A DNA stretch of 44,543 nt from Candidatus Gastranaerophilales bacterium. GTDB taxonomy: Bacteria; Cyanobacteriota; Vampirovibrionia; Gastranaerophilales; Gastranaerophilaceae. The notes beneath the pieces are model-generated. The model saw only the letters and a list, made by a program, of their open reading frames with translations. It made no database searches and was not told the DNA's origin. Location: NCBI GenBank assembly GCA_944325095.1, contig CALUYV010000006.1, positions 1 to 44,543 of the forward strand, read 5' to 3'. A program made the position numbers and the translations under genes. Shown here one piece after another: positions 27,697-36,422 of this stretch; within the stretch, counting starts at the first letter, position 1; every line of letters begins with the position of its first letter.

Positions 27697-29121
27697 GTGT
27701 ATAATCCAAAATCAACAAAAGCAGAAGAATTTATAGATAATAATGAAGTTCTTGCAACTTTAAAATATGCCGAAGAAAATAAAAACAACATTGAACTTAT
27801 TGACAAAATTCTTGAGAAAGCACGGCTGGGGAAAGGTTTAACTCACAGAGAAGCATCGGTGCTTCTTGTATGTGAAAACTCTGAAAAAAATCAGGAAATT
27901 TTTTCCCTTGCAAAAAAAATAAAACAGGAATATTACGGCAATCGTATCGTTTTATTTGCGCCGTTGTATTTGTCAAATTACTGCGTAAACGGCTGTGTAT
28001 ATTGCCCGTATCATGCTAAAAACAAGCATATCCCCCGCAAAAAAATGACTCAGGATGAAATAAGAAAAGAAGTTATTGCGCTTCAAGATATGGGGCATAA
28101 GCGTATTGCTATTGAAACCGGTGAAGATCCGGTTAACAATCCGATAGAATATGTATTGGAATCTTTGAAAACAATATATTCAATACACCATAAAAACGGA
28201 GCCATAAGAAGAGCAAATGTTAATATTGCAGCAACAACGGTTGAAAATTACCGCAAATTAAAAGAAGCAGGGATTGGTACATATATTTTGTTTCAGGAAA
28301 CTTATAATAAAGAATCTTATGAAAAACTCCATCCGACCGGTCCGAAACATAATTACGAATACCATACCGAAGCAATGGACAGAGCAATGCAGGGCGGTAT
28401 TGAAGATGTCGGGCTCGGCGTTTTATTCGGGCTGGAATCATACAAATATGAATTTGCGGCACTGCTTATGCACGCGCAGCATTTAGAAGCAGTATATGGT
28501 GTAGGGCCTCATACTATCTCTGTTCCGAGGATTAAACATGCAGATGATATTAATCCTGATGAATTTGACAACGGCATAGATGATGATATTTTTGCCAAAA
28601 TTATTGCCTGCATAAGAATTGCTGTTCCATATACCGGTATGATAATTTCAACAAGAGAATCAAAAGAATGCAGAAAAAGAGTTCTTGAACTCGGAATTTC
28701 ACAAATCAGCGGCGGTTCAAAAACAAGTGTCGGCGGCTACGCTGAACAAGAATCTGAAGAAGAACCGGAAGAAACCGCTCAATTTGATGTATCAGACAGA
28801 AGAACCCTTGATGAAGTAATCAAATGGTTAATAGAACTCGGGTATGTTCCCAGTTTCTGCACTGCCTGCTACAGAGAAGGTCGAGTAGGCGACAGATTTA
28901 TGTCAATATGCAAACAACAGCAAATTCATAAATTCTGCCATCCGAATGCAATTATGACACTTATGGAATATCTGGAAGATTATGCCGCAGAACCAACAAA
29001 ACTTGCCGGTTATAAACTCATTGAAAAAGAAATCGAAACAATTGAAGATGAAAAAAGAAAAGAACTCACAAAAGAGTATCTTGAAAGAATAAAACACGGA
29101 GAACGGGATTTCCGGTTTTAA
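27697..29121 (+). CDS. hydG: [FeFe]-hydrogenase maturase HydG (radical SAM)
   Basis: The 474-residue enzyme splits tyrosine to supply CO and cyanide ligands for the hydrogenase H-cluster. The radical SAM cluster motif is Cys96-x3-Cys100-x2-Cys103 (CVNGCVYC). The HydG-specific C-terminal auxiliary cluster site is present: Cys388-x2-Cys391-x22-Cys414. Together these separate it from ThiH. Start codon is GTG after AAGGT. HydE, HydF and the hydrogenase itself are not in the window. Consistent with a hydrogen-producing fermenter. Location in the cytoplasm. Confidence 0.95.
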   Translation: MYNPKSTKAEEFIDNNEVLATLKYAEENKNNIELIDKILEKARLGKGLTHREASVLLVCENSEKNQEIFSLAKKIKQEYYGNRIVLFAPLYLSNYCVNGCVYCPYHAKNKHIPRKKMTQDEIRKEVIALQDMGHKRIAIETGEDPVNNPIEYVLESLKTIYSIHHKNGAIRRANVNIAATTVENYRKLKEAGIGTYILFQETYNKESYEKLHPTGPKHNYEYHTEAMDRAMQGGIEDVGLGVLFGLESYKYEFAALLMHAQHLEAVYGVGPHTISVPRIKHADDINPDEFDNGIDDDIFAKIIACIRIAVPYTGMIISTRESKECRKRVLELGISQISGGSKTSVGGYAEQESEEEPEETAQFDVSDRRTLDEVIKWLIELGYVPSFCTACYREGRVGDRFMSICKQQQIHKFCHPNAIMTLMEYLEDYAAEPTKLAGYKLIEKEIETIEDEKRKELTKEYLERIKHGERDFRF

Positions 29122-29169
29122 AATGTAAAAAAGTTTCACTTTCTTGCAAGGAGATGTTATTATCGAATT

Positions 29170-29709
29170 ATGAATTTTGAAGAAAAAACAATTGATTCTA
29201 ATGTAGTATATTCGGGCAAAGTTATTACCGTATTAAAAGATAATGTTGAAGTTTCTGACGGGCATAAGTCATTTAGGGAAGTTGTTGTACATAGCGGCGG
29301 CGTTGTCATTGCCGCTATGAAGGATGAAAATACAATTCTTCTGGTAAAGCAATATCGTTATCCTTTGAAAAAAGTTAATATAGAACTTCCGGCAGGAAAA
29401 CTTGAAATTGGAGAAAACCCTGACGAAGCCTGTAAAAGAGAACTTGAAGAAGAAACCGGCTACAGAGCCAAATACTGGAAATCGCTCGGGTATATTAACA
29501 CAACACCCGGAATTTGCACCGAAAAATTGTATTTATATCTGGCAAAAGATATAGAATTTGTCGGAGAACATCCGGATGAAGGTGAAATAATAAAATGCTG
29601 TGAATACAAACTTTCTGAAGTTTTTAATATGATACAAACAGGCGAAATAAATGATGCTAAAACTATATGCACACTTTCCCGTGCTTTTTGTAAGGAGTTT
29701 TCTGTATGA
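29170..29709 (+). CDS. Nudix hydrolase, ADP-ribose pyrophosphatase type
   Basis: The 179-residue enzyme has a perfect Nudix box: GKLEIGENPDEACKRELEEE followed by TGY. VKQYRYPLKKVNIELPAGK before it is typical of the ADP-ribose pyrophosphatase (NudF/YffH-like) group, which cleaves ADP-ribose or similar nucleoside diphosphate sugars. AAGGAG is present but about 16 bases before the ATG, further than ideal; no better start is seen. The gene end overlaps the next start by four bases (ATGA), so it is coupled to the HAD phosphatase. Confidence 0.9.
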   Translation: MNFEEKTIDSNVVYSGKVITVLKDNVEVSDGHKSFREVVVHSGGVVIAAMKDENTILLVKQYRYPLKKVNIELPAGKLEIGENPDEACKRELEEETGYRAKYWKSLGYINTTPGICTEKLYLYLAKDIEFVGEHPDEGEIIKCCEYKLSEVFNMIQTGEINDAKTICTLSRAFCKEFSV

Positions 29710-30509
29710 TAAAAATGATTGCAACCGATATTGACGGTACTATATACAGTTTATCAGGCGGTTTCAGCCCTAAAGTAAGAGAATGCATAAATAAACTCAC
29801 CCAAAACGGAATAAAAGTTGTTCTTGTAACAGGCAGAATGCACTCATCTGCAATTCATGTCGCAAAAGAACTCGGGCTTAATACTCCGGTTATTTCTTAT
29901 CAGGGCGGTTTGATTAAAGATATAAATAATAAAACTCTTTATCAGCGCAATCTTAATCCTGAATATGCAAAAGAAATAATTAAATGGGCAAGAAAAAATC
30001 ATGTTCATATCAATTTATATATAGATGACAAGTTATATGTTGAAGAAGATAATGAAACCATAAGATACTATGTTCATGACAAACATATTGATTATACCGT
30101 TTGTTCGTTTGATTCTCTTGAAATAAAAGATGTAAACAAAATTCTCGCAATTGATATAAAAGATGCCGGCAGAGTAACTTCCTGGGTTGATGAACTCAAA
30201 TTACTGTATCCGGATTTGTATATAGTAAAATCAACTCCGTATTTTTGTGAAATAGGAAGTCCGGAGGCGAAAAAGTCCTGCGGGGTTGAATTTCTTTGTT
30301 CTTTATGGAAGATAAATAAATCTGAAGTTCTTACGATAGGCGATCAGAATAATGATATAGATCTGGTACAAGCAGGCGGTATCGGGGTTGCTATGGGCAA
30401 CGGAACCGAAGAATTAAAAAAATGTGCGGATTTTATAACCGATACGGTTGAAAATGACGGGTTTGTAAAAGCAGTTGATAAATTTGTATTTAATAAATGT
30501 TTAAATTAA
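29706..30509 (+). CDS. Cof-type HAD phosphatase (untagged)
   Basis: The 267-residue phosphatase follows the Cof/YbiV family: motif I ATDIDGTIYS near the N-terminus (first Asp at residue 8), motif II VTGRMHSS, and VLTIGDQNNDIDLV as the Lys/acidic end with GVAMGNGTEELK. A cap domain lies between. Relatives dephosphorylate sugar phosphates or flavin precursors; substrate unknown here. It starts at the usual place, with no N-terminal extension or tag, unlike the HAD proteins at 221 and 31339. AAGGAG lies before the ATG in the end of the Nudix gene. Confidence 0.92.
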   Translation: MIKMIATDIDGTIYSLSGGFSPKVRECINKLTQNGIKVVLVTGRMHSSAIHVAKELGLNTPVISYQGGLIKDINNKTLYQRNLNPEYAKEIIKWARKNHVHINLYIDDKLYVEEDNETIRYYVHDKHIDYTVCSFDSLEIKDVNKILAIDIKDAGRVTSWVDELKLLYPDLYIVKSTPYFCEIGSPEAKKSCGVEFLCSLWKINKSEVLTIGDQNNDIDLVQAGGIGVAMGNGTEELKKCADFITDTVENDGFVKAVDKFVFNKCLN

Positions 30510-30548
30510 AACCTGCGCAAAAAATTTTTTGAGCGGTTTTAAATAAGT

Positions 30549-31151
30549 ATGATTAATACAAATTATAATATGCAATCTCAAACATTTACCGGATCAGCAA
30601 AAGTTTCGGTGAAAAAGTTGGAACAGTATATGCAGGAAGGGCTTCCGATTAAAGAAATTGCCCGGAGATTCAATGTATCGGAAAGTACAATATATTACTG
30701 GCTCAACAATTTTAATCTTTCCAAAAAACATGCAAGAAACAGTGAAAAAATCAACTGTATTCTTGAAAATTATTCCGGTACAAACATGAATGTTGCGGAA
30801 ATAAGCAGGCAAACGGGTTTGAGTGAATATGCTGTGCGCAAATGGTTTAAGGAGCATTATTCCGTCAGCCTGCACGAAACAAGAATTAAAAAATTGAAAA
30901 TGCTTCTGCAGACAAACCTTACAAATAAAGAAATCGCTCAGCATCTGCAAATGAATATAAATGCTGTTAAATCCGCCCGTATGAGATACAAACTGGGCAG
31001 CTTCAAAAGAAAAAAAGAAAATATGCTTGAAATAATTGCCGGTAAACTAAAAGAAGGTTTTAGCAAAAAACAAATTGCAGAATTTATGAAAATTTCCTGT
31101 GCAACCGTTCAAAGATATGCAAAATTACTGAAAAACGGAGAGCAAATATAA
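30549..31151 (+). CDS. Protein with four tandem helix-turn-helix motifs and N-terminal tag
   Basis: This basic 200-residue protein carries SQTFTG at 10-15, the shared N-terminal motif, and then four HTH-like units: IKEIARRFNVSESTIYYWL (about 34-52), VAEISRQTGLSEYAVRKWF, NKEIAQHLQMNINAVKSAR and KKQIAEFMKISCATVQRYA. Each resembles the resolvase/transposase-type HTH, but no catalytic domain is attached. DNA binding is likely; target unknown. Upstream, an AT-rich inverted repeat (30513-30537) may be a terminator of the previous gene. The ribosome binding site is weak. The presence of the tag on a DNA-binding protein is notable. Confidence 0.8.
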   Translation: MINTNYNMQSQTFTGSAKVSVKKLEQYMQEGLPIKEIARRFNVSESTIYYWLNNFNLSKKHARNSEKINCILENYSGTNMNVAEISRQTGLSEYAVRKWFKEHYSVSLHETRIKKLKMLLQTNLTNKEIAQHLQMNINAVKSARMRYKLGSFKRKKENMLEIIAGKLKEGFSKKQIAEFMKISCATVQRYAKLLKNGEQI

Positions 31152-31234
31152 AAAGATGGTTTTTAAGGCAGGATGTTTTTACAGGCGGATTTTCAAAAGA
31201 TTTAAAAAACTTAATAAGTTTTATTATTGCCCGT

Positions 31235-31243
31235 TGTTATAAT
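31235..31243 (+). promoter_or_regulatory. Extended -10 promoter of the tagged HAD gene
   Basis: TGTTATAAT is an extended -10 with a perfect TATAAT. It would give a leader of about 90 bases before the start at 31339. No good -35. Confidence 0.5.
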
Positions 31244-31338
31244 ATACTTTTAAAAGATAAATAATCTAAAAAACAGACAACAGGGGATTCATTTTTTCAA
31301 CAATATGTACATAATAAAAAGGGAACAGAAATAATAAT

Positions 31339-32283
31339 ATGCAGATTCAAAAAACTGGCGCAGGACAATATACAAACTATGCTTTCGGAACCGCAAAACC
31401 GGTATTTTGCGGGTTTCAGTCTTTTAAATCATTATGTAACAATCCTAATATCAAAATTGTATTTTCGGATATCGACGGTACAATCAGTAAACACAGTGAC
31501 ATGATGACACAGAAAACAATTAATGCCGTAGATTTTTTACATCAAAGAGATATTCCTGTTGTTTTAACAACTGCGCGCTGTTATCAGGATACACTGCCTA
31601 TTTTGCAGCAATTTTCTCATAATCCTGATTATACTATAGTTTTGCAAGGCGGCGGAATAGTAAACTCTTCCGGAGATGCGATTTTTGAAAATTCAATTTC
31701 ATCAAAAGCGGGTAAAAAACTTGTAAAATGGTTCAAATCCGTGCGTCAGAAAGATAAAAACTCGCATTTAATAATGTATTTTGATGAAAAACCGTATTCA
31801 ATGAGCGGCATTCAATTCCCCTGGAAATCGTACTGTCCTGTTAAACAGGTGCGTTCTTTTGATGAATTATTCGGCGGAGATAAGAAACTTCAAAAGGCAG
31901 TTATTTTAAAAACTAATATTTCAACGGATGCTTCCTATAGCAGAAAGGCAGTTATTGAATCATTTAAATCCGCCGGAATTGCGGATTTAGATATAAAAGC
32001 TTCCGGCAATACGCTTGAATTTCAAAACAAATGGGTTTCAAAAGATAGAGCGATTGACTTTTTGCTTCGTGCATTGAAACTTGATGCGAAAAATGCAATG
32101 GTAATCGGTGATTCCGCAAATGACATTGAAATGTTTGATTTTGTGAGAAAACGGAATGGACTTGCGGTTGCAATGGGAAATGCGGAAGATAATATTAAAA
32201 CTCATGCCAATGCAGTGACTTCGCATATTGATGACGATGGATTTTCTGCTGCTGTCGGAAAGGTATTTAATATATTAATTTAA
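31339..32283 (+). CDS. Cof-type HAD phosphatase with N-terminal tag extension
   Basis: The 314-residue protein has the same HAD fold as its near neighbour at 29706: VFSDIDGTIS (Asp44, Asp46), TTARCYQD, then VIGDSANDIEMF and GLAVAMGNAEDNIK near the end. Before the fold are about 38 extra residues holding two tag-like motifs, NYAFG (13-17) and PVFCG (21-25). The extension is polar, not a Sec signal, and there is no membrane helix. The substrate is unknown. GGGA lies somewhat far before the ATG. It has its own promoter-like element and a strong terminator. Confidence 0.9.
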   Translation: MQIQKTGAGQYTNYAFGTAKPVFCGFQSFKSLCNNPNIKIVFSDIDGTISKHSDMMTQKTINAVDFLHQRDIPVVLTTARCYQDTLPILQQFSHNPDYTIVLQGGGIVNSSGDAIFENSISSKAGKKLVKWFKSVRQKDKNSHLIMYFDEKPYSMSGIQFPWKSYCPVKQVRSFDELFGGDKKLQKAVILKTNISTDASYSRKAVIESFKSAGIADLDIKASGNTLEFQNKWVSKDRAIDFLLRALKLDAKNAMVIGDSANDIEMFDFVRKRNGLAVAMGNAEDNIKTHANAVTSHIDDDGFSAAVGKVFNILI

Positions 32284-32304
32284 TAATTTTGCGGTTTTAT
32301 AGTA

Positions 32305-32344
32305 TAAAAAAGACGGGTTATTCTTAAATATCCCGTCTTTTTAG
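32305..32344. terminator. Bidirectional Rho-independent terminator
   Basis: AAAAAAGACGGG and CCCGTCTTTTT form a strong stem with A- and T-runs on the outside. It lies between convergent genes ending at 32283 and 32367 and can serve both. Confidence 0.9.
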
Positions 32345-32366
32345 GTATTTTTGTTTAATTTCAAAT

Positions 32367-33215
32367 TTATTTTCCGTTAAGAACTTCTTTAAGTGTTCTG
32401 AGGGAAGCCAGAGTGTTCGGGAAACCGACATAAGGCAGACACTGAATTATTGCTGCGGTTATTGTTTCTTGAGAATTACCGGCTTTTAAGTTTCCTTTTA
32501 TATGGCTTTTCAAAGTAGAAGTGTTGCCTGTAGTAACAAGAATACTTATTATAAGCAGTTCTCTTGTTTTTGGCTCAAGTCCTTCTCTTGTATAAAAATC
32601 TCCGAAACAAACTTCTGTTAAAAACCTTGCAACATCTTCCCCCATGTTTTCCGGCAGACCTTGCATTGATTCGTATATTTCATTTCCGTATAAAGGTTCT
32701 TGAATTGCAAGACCTTTTTTATATCTTTCATTTTCTTTTACTGTTGCTGTAGATTTTAAAGGAGTTTCAATCCCTCTTTCCTTAAAAACCTCATTGAGCA
32801 CCCCGAGTGCATTCAATGTTTTAGGGAAACCAATGAACGGCGCGCATTGATAAATTGCTTCCCGCAGTTCAATCGGTGTTGCTCCGACATTTAATGCCGC
32901 ATTTAAATGTGCTTTTAATTGCGGGAGAGTCTGCTGAACGGCAAGAGATGTTACTGTGAGCATTTCTCTTGTTTTTATATCTAAATCACCGACAGTAAAG
33001 ATTTCTCCAAAAATATATTTTTGAAGAATAGCCATCATTTCAGGATCGCTGCCTGTATTGCCCAATGCTTCACCATTGAACAATTCCTTGTAATTTTTCT
33101 TGCAAATATCCGCTCTTGTCATATTTTCATCTCCTTGAATACCTGTTTGAGCAAATGCGCAGCCGGCCTGCATAATCACAACAACCAAACCTGACACAAG
33201 TAGTTTTTTTAACAT
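32367..33215 (-). CDS. Exported protein with two carboxymuconolactone-decarboxylase-like domains
   Basis: The 282-residue protein begins with a Sec signal peptide (MLKKLLVSGLVVVIMQAG) and a likely cleavage site after CAFA. Two CMD-family domains follow (about 60-145 and 185-280), each with the helix pattern TREMLTVTSLAV / TRELLIISILV and a GFPKTLNAL / GFPNTLASL end. CMD/AhpD relatives include peroxidase-like thiol enzymes, but the AhpD Cys-x-x-Cys is not present here, so the reaction is unknown. GAGGT precedes the ATG. Tandem CMD domains with a signal peptide are found in various anaerobes. Transcribed alone. Confidence 0.88.
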   Translation of the reverse strand: MLKKLLVSGLVVVIMQAGCAFAQTGIQGDENMTRADICKKNYKELFNGEALGNTGSDPEMMAILQKYIFGEIFTVGDLDIKTREMLTVTSLAVQQTLPQLKAHLNAALNVGATPIELREAIYQCAPFIGFPKTLNALGVLNEVFKERGIETPLKSTATVKENERYKKGLAIQEPLYGNEIYESMQGLPENMGEDVARFLTEVCFGDFYTREGLEPKTRELLIISILVTTGNTSTLKSHIKGNLKAGNSQETITAAIIQCLPYVGFPNTLASLRTLKEVLNGK

Positions 33216-33388
33216 ACTTACCTCATATTATTTTCTAACAATTCAATTATACAACATAAGAGCAACTCTAAGTCAAATAAAACAATGCTACATCACTTTA
33301 CAATATGGTAGATTATAAAACAGACAAAATATTTTTTGATAATTACCAAGATATGAAAAAAGCCAATACAATAGGTGCAGAGTTGTAG

Positions 33389-33425
33389 GGGATTCTGAAT
33401 CGCGCTCCGCTGTTCAGAATGACGC
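33389..33425. repeat. Fragment of the intergenic palindromic repeat family
   Basis: ATTCTGAA (33392-33399) and TTCAGAAT (33413-33420) are inverted arms around GC-rich bases, followed by GACGC. The arrangement resembles the CTCTGAACTCGATTCAGAG palindrome of the window ends. The rest of the 33216-33498 gap holds no gene that I can see. Confidence 0.45.
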
Positions 33426-33498
33426 TAAAGGAAACTCCCCATCACAACTTCCCCGACTCGTGGAAGGATTAAGCCGCTAACATATTTTAAATTAATTT

Positions 33499-36129
33499 TT
33501 ACTCTTCGGCGTCGGTGTTGATTACCTGAACTCCAAATCTGGTTCTAAACAGGTGTTTTACCGTATCGCTTTGAATTTCATACATCATTTTATTAAACAG
33601 GTCGTATGCTTCCTTTTTATACTCTATTAATGGATCTTTCTGACCGTATGCTCTCAAGCCGATTCCGTCACGAAGCATATCTATATTGTGAAGGTGATCT
33701 ATCCATTTGTTATCAATGACTTTTAGCAAGATATCTCTTTCCAGTTGTCTTACAACATTGCGCTCGGTGAATGGTTCCTGTTTGTCAGGTGAAATTCCGT
33801 ATTCTTCTACGACATGGTTATAAAATTCGATAATTTCTATTTCGTGGGTTTTGTATGCCTCTATAACATATTCTTTAACCTTGTTATACATAGGTTCAAA
33901 ACGCATGTTCTGAATATCGGAAACTTCAAAAGATGACAACTGCGGAACTATTGAATGAAGTTCTTTAATCATTGTCTGCAAATCTTCATAAACATATTCT
34001 TCTACTTTTTGTTCAGGTGAAATATAACTTCTGAGCAGTCTGTCAACTTCACGTTCAATCATATAATAGATGTCTTCCTGCAAGCCAACCCCTGCAAGAA
34101 CTTTTCGTCTTTGCAGATAGAATTTTTCACGTTGGATATTCATAACATCATCGTATTCAAGAACTGATTTTCTCATATCAAAGTGGAAAGTTTCAACTTT
34201 TTTCTGTGCAGATTCAATGCGTTTGGTTAACAGCGGATGATCTATTGCCATATTTTCCGGAACATTCATTGCTGTCATAAGTTGTGTAATTTTTTCCCCG
34301 CCAAAAATACGCATCAAATTATCTTCCAGTGATAAGAAAAATCTTGTGGAACCCGGGTCGCCCTGACGAGCGGCACGGCCTCGCAGCTGATTATCAATAC
34401 GACGCGATTCGTGGCGTTCCGTTCCGATAACATGCAAACCGCCTGCTGCTACAACTTTTTCATGTTCGTATTCTGTTATTGCTCTTGCTTTTGCAAGCAT
34501 TTCGTTTTTCAACTCTTCATAATTCGGATTGGATTCATCAATTCCCTGTGCATCCAGATCCGATTTTGCAAGGTATTCCGAATTACCACCGAGCAGAATA
34601 TCGGTGCCTCGTCCTGCCATATTTGTTGCAATGGTGACAGCATTTAAACGTCCTGCCTGTGCAATAATATATGCTTCTTTTTCGTGGTGTTTTGCGTTCA
34701 GTACATTATGTTTTATTCCTCGTTCCGTAAGTAATTTGGATACATATTCGGATTTTTCAATACTGATTGTACCTACAAGAACAGGTCTGCCAAGTTTGTG
34801 CTGTGCAATAATATCATCTACAACTGCCAGATATTTCTGTGCTTCTGTTTTGTATATAACATCAGGATAATTGATTCTGATATCAGGTTTATTGGTCGGT
34901 ATAGTCGTTACTTCAAGGTTGTAAATCTTGCCGAATTCTGCTTCTTCAGTCATTGCTGTACCCGTCATACCGGAAAGTTTAGGATATAATCTAAACAGGT
35001 TCTGGAAAGTGATACTGGCAAGAGTTTGTGTTTCGTCTTGAATTTCGACTCCTTCTTTGGCTTCTACTGCCTGATGAAGTCCGTCAGACCATCTTCTGCC
35101 TTCCATCAATCGTCCGGTAAACTCATCAACAATCATAACTTCACCGTTTCTTACAACATAATCAGTATCTTTTATGAATAGTTCTTTTGCTTTCAATGCT
35201 TGAAGCAGGTGATGTGCATACTGCGTCTGGATGTCAAATAAATCTTTTACTCCGATTAGTTCCTGCGCTTTATCAATACCGTCTTCTGTTAAGATTACAT
35301 TTTTATTCTTTTCATCGACTGTATAATCAGTATCTTTTGTTAATTGAGGTGCAATTTTTGCCATCAACTGATATGTTTCAGCGGACTGGGCAAGTCTGCC
35401 GCTTATGATTAACGGGGTTCTTGCTTCATCAATTAGAATACTGTCAACTTCATCAATAATTGCATAATTAAAAGGTCTTTGAACCAGCATATCTTCGCTG
35501 GTTGCCATATTATCGCGCAGATAATCAAAACCGAACTCGTTGTTTGTTCCGTATGTAATGTCACAGCGATATGCACGACGTTTGACTTCAAAATCTCTTG
35601 CACCGTCGCCGTTTGACAATACTACACCTACGCTGAGCCCGAGGAAATTATAAATTTTACCCATCCATTCGCTGTCACGTTTTGCAAGGTAATCGTTAAC
35701 GGTAACGACATGCACCCCTTTTCCTGTCAGGGCATTTAAATATGCAGGCAAAGTAGCAACAAGTGTTTTACCTTCACCGGTTCTCATTTCTGCGATGTGT
35801 CCGTTATGGAGAAAGTATCCCCCGATTAACTGAACATCAAAGTGGCGCATGTTGAGAACTCGTTTGCCTGCTTCTCTGACGGTTGCAAATGCTTCCGGCA
35901 AGATTTTATCCAGTGCTTCTTTTTCCAGTTTCAAATCTTCTTTGAAATTCTTTGAAGTAGGCCGTTTTGCCAGAATATCTTTAAATTCTTGTGTTTTTGC
36001 TTTTAATTCTGCATCCGTTAAGCGGGCAAATTCCGGCTCTAATGCATTTATATGTTCAACGATGCCCATCATGGACTTAATTTTTTTCTCATTCGGGTCG
36101 CCTAAAAGTTTCAATAAAAATTTTATCAT
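33499..36129 (-). CDS. secA: Protein translocase ATPase SecA
   Basis: The 876-residue motor drives preproteins through SecYEG. Landmarks are MRTGEGKTLVATLPAYLNAL (Walker A), YGTNNEFGFDYLRDNM, IDEVDSILIDEARTPLIISG (Walker B and following), MTGTA, and TNMAGRGTDILLGG. The start was set at the ATG of MIKFLLKLLGDPNEK, with AAGGAA before it; an in-frame TTG 18 bases upstream overlaps that site. The protein ends soon after the helical scaffold region and lacks the Cys-rich zinc-binding tail found in many SecA proteins. Monocistronic on the reverse strand. Confidence 0.97.
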   Translation of the reverse strand: MIKFLLKLLGDPNEKKIKSMMGIVEHINALEPEFARLTDAELKAKTQEFKDILAKRPTSKNFKEDLKLEKEALDKILPEAFATVREAGKRVLNMRHFDVQLIGGYFLHNGHIAEMRTGEGKTLVATLPAYLNALTGKGVHVVTVNDYLAKRDSEWMGKIYNFLGLSVGVVLSNGDGARDFEVKRRAYRCDITYGTNNEFGFDYLRDNMATSEDMLVQRPFNYAIIDEVDSILIDEARTPLIISGRLAQSAETYQLMAKIAPQLTKDTDYTVDEKNKNVILTEDGIDKAQELIGVKDLFDIQTQYAHHLLQALKAKELFIKDTDYVVRNGEVMIVDEFTGRLMEGRRWSDGLHQAVEAKEGVEIQDETQTLASITFQNLFRLYPKLSGMTGTAMTEEAEFGKIYNLEVTTIPTNKPDIRINYPDVIYKTEAQKYLAVVDDIIAQHKLGRPVLVGTISIEKSEYVSKLLTERGIKHNVLNAKHHEKEAYIIAQAGRLNAVTIATNMAGRGTDILLGGNSEYLAKSDLDAQGIDESNPNYEELKNEMLAKARAITEYEHEKVVAAGGLHVIGTERHESRRIDNQLRGRAARQGDPGSTRFFLSLEDNLMRIFGGEKITQLMTAMNVPENMAIDHPLLTKRIESAQKKVETFHFDMRKSVLEYDDVMNIQREKFYLQRRKVLAGVGLQEDIYYMIEREVDRLLRSYISPEQKVEEYVYEDLQTMIKELHSIVPQLSSFEVSDIQNMRFEPMYNKVKEYVIEAYKTHEIEIIEFYNHVVEEYGISPDKQEPFTERNVVRQLERDILLKVIDNKWIDHLHNIDMLRDGIGLRAYGQKDPLIEYKKEAYDLFNKMMYEIQSDTVKHLFRTRFGVQVINTDAEE

Positions 36130-36422
36130 TAATGTTTCCTTCCCCAAGTTTAGTCTTATTGTTTAAAGTGTAACATAAAAACAGCCCGTTTTGATAATAT
36201 TAAGAAAAAAATAATATTTTAAACAAAATGTTTTTTACCGGTTCTATAAATTCTTTATAAGCCCAGAAATCCAAGCAGAATAAGGCTTTGCGGTTCCGTT
36301 GTATAAATTTTATATATTTTCTATTTAACAAAACTTAACATTGTAGAAATTTCAGGCAATTTTAATTTTGAAAATGACTTTATAGAAATATAACTGAGGA
36401 AATTAAGAAAGGGGAAAAAATT
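36130..36422. other. AT-rich divergent promoter region between secA and the gene at 36423
   Basis: No reading frame of useful length is seen. It should hold the secA promoter (reverse) and that of the forward gene. On the forward side TTTTGA and TATAAC, 17 bases apart near 36375-36403, may be -35 and -10 boxes; the match is modest. A ten-codon frame near 36229 was not accepted. Confidence 0.4.

Noticed and set aside
31155..31241. 28-codon frame after the HTH gene
   Set aside because: No ribosome binding site and it overlaps a likely promoter of the next gene.
32367..33215. Lipoprotein signal in the CMD-domain protein
   Set aside because: A Cys lies near the end of the signal (QAGC), but position -3 is Gln rather than Leu, and AFA just after it is a good signal peptidase I site.
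36229..36261. Ten-codon frame reading MFFTGSINSL, resembling the tag motif
   Set aside because: Too short, no ribosome binding site, and the match to F-T-G is easily chance in AT-rich sequence.
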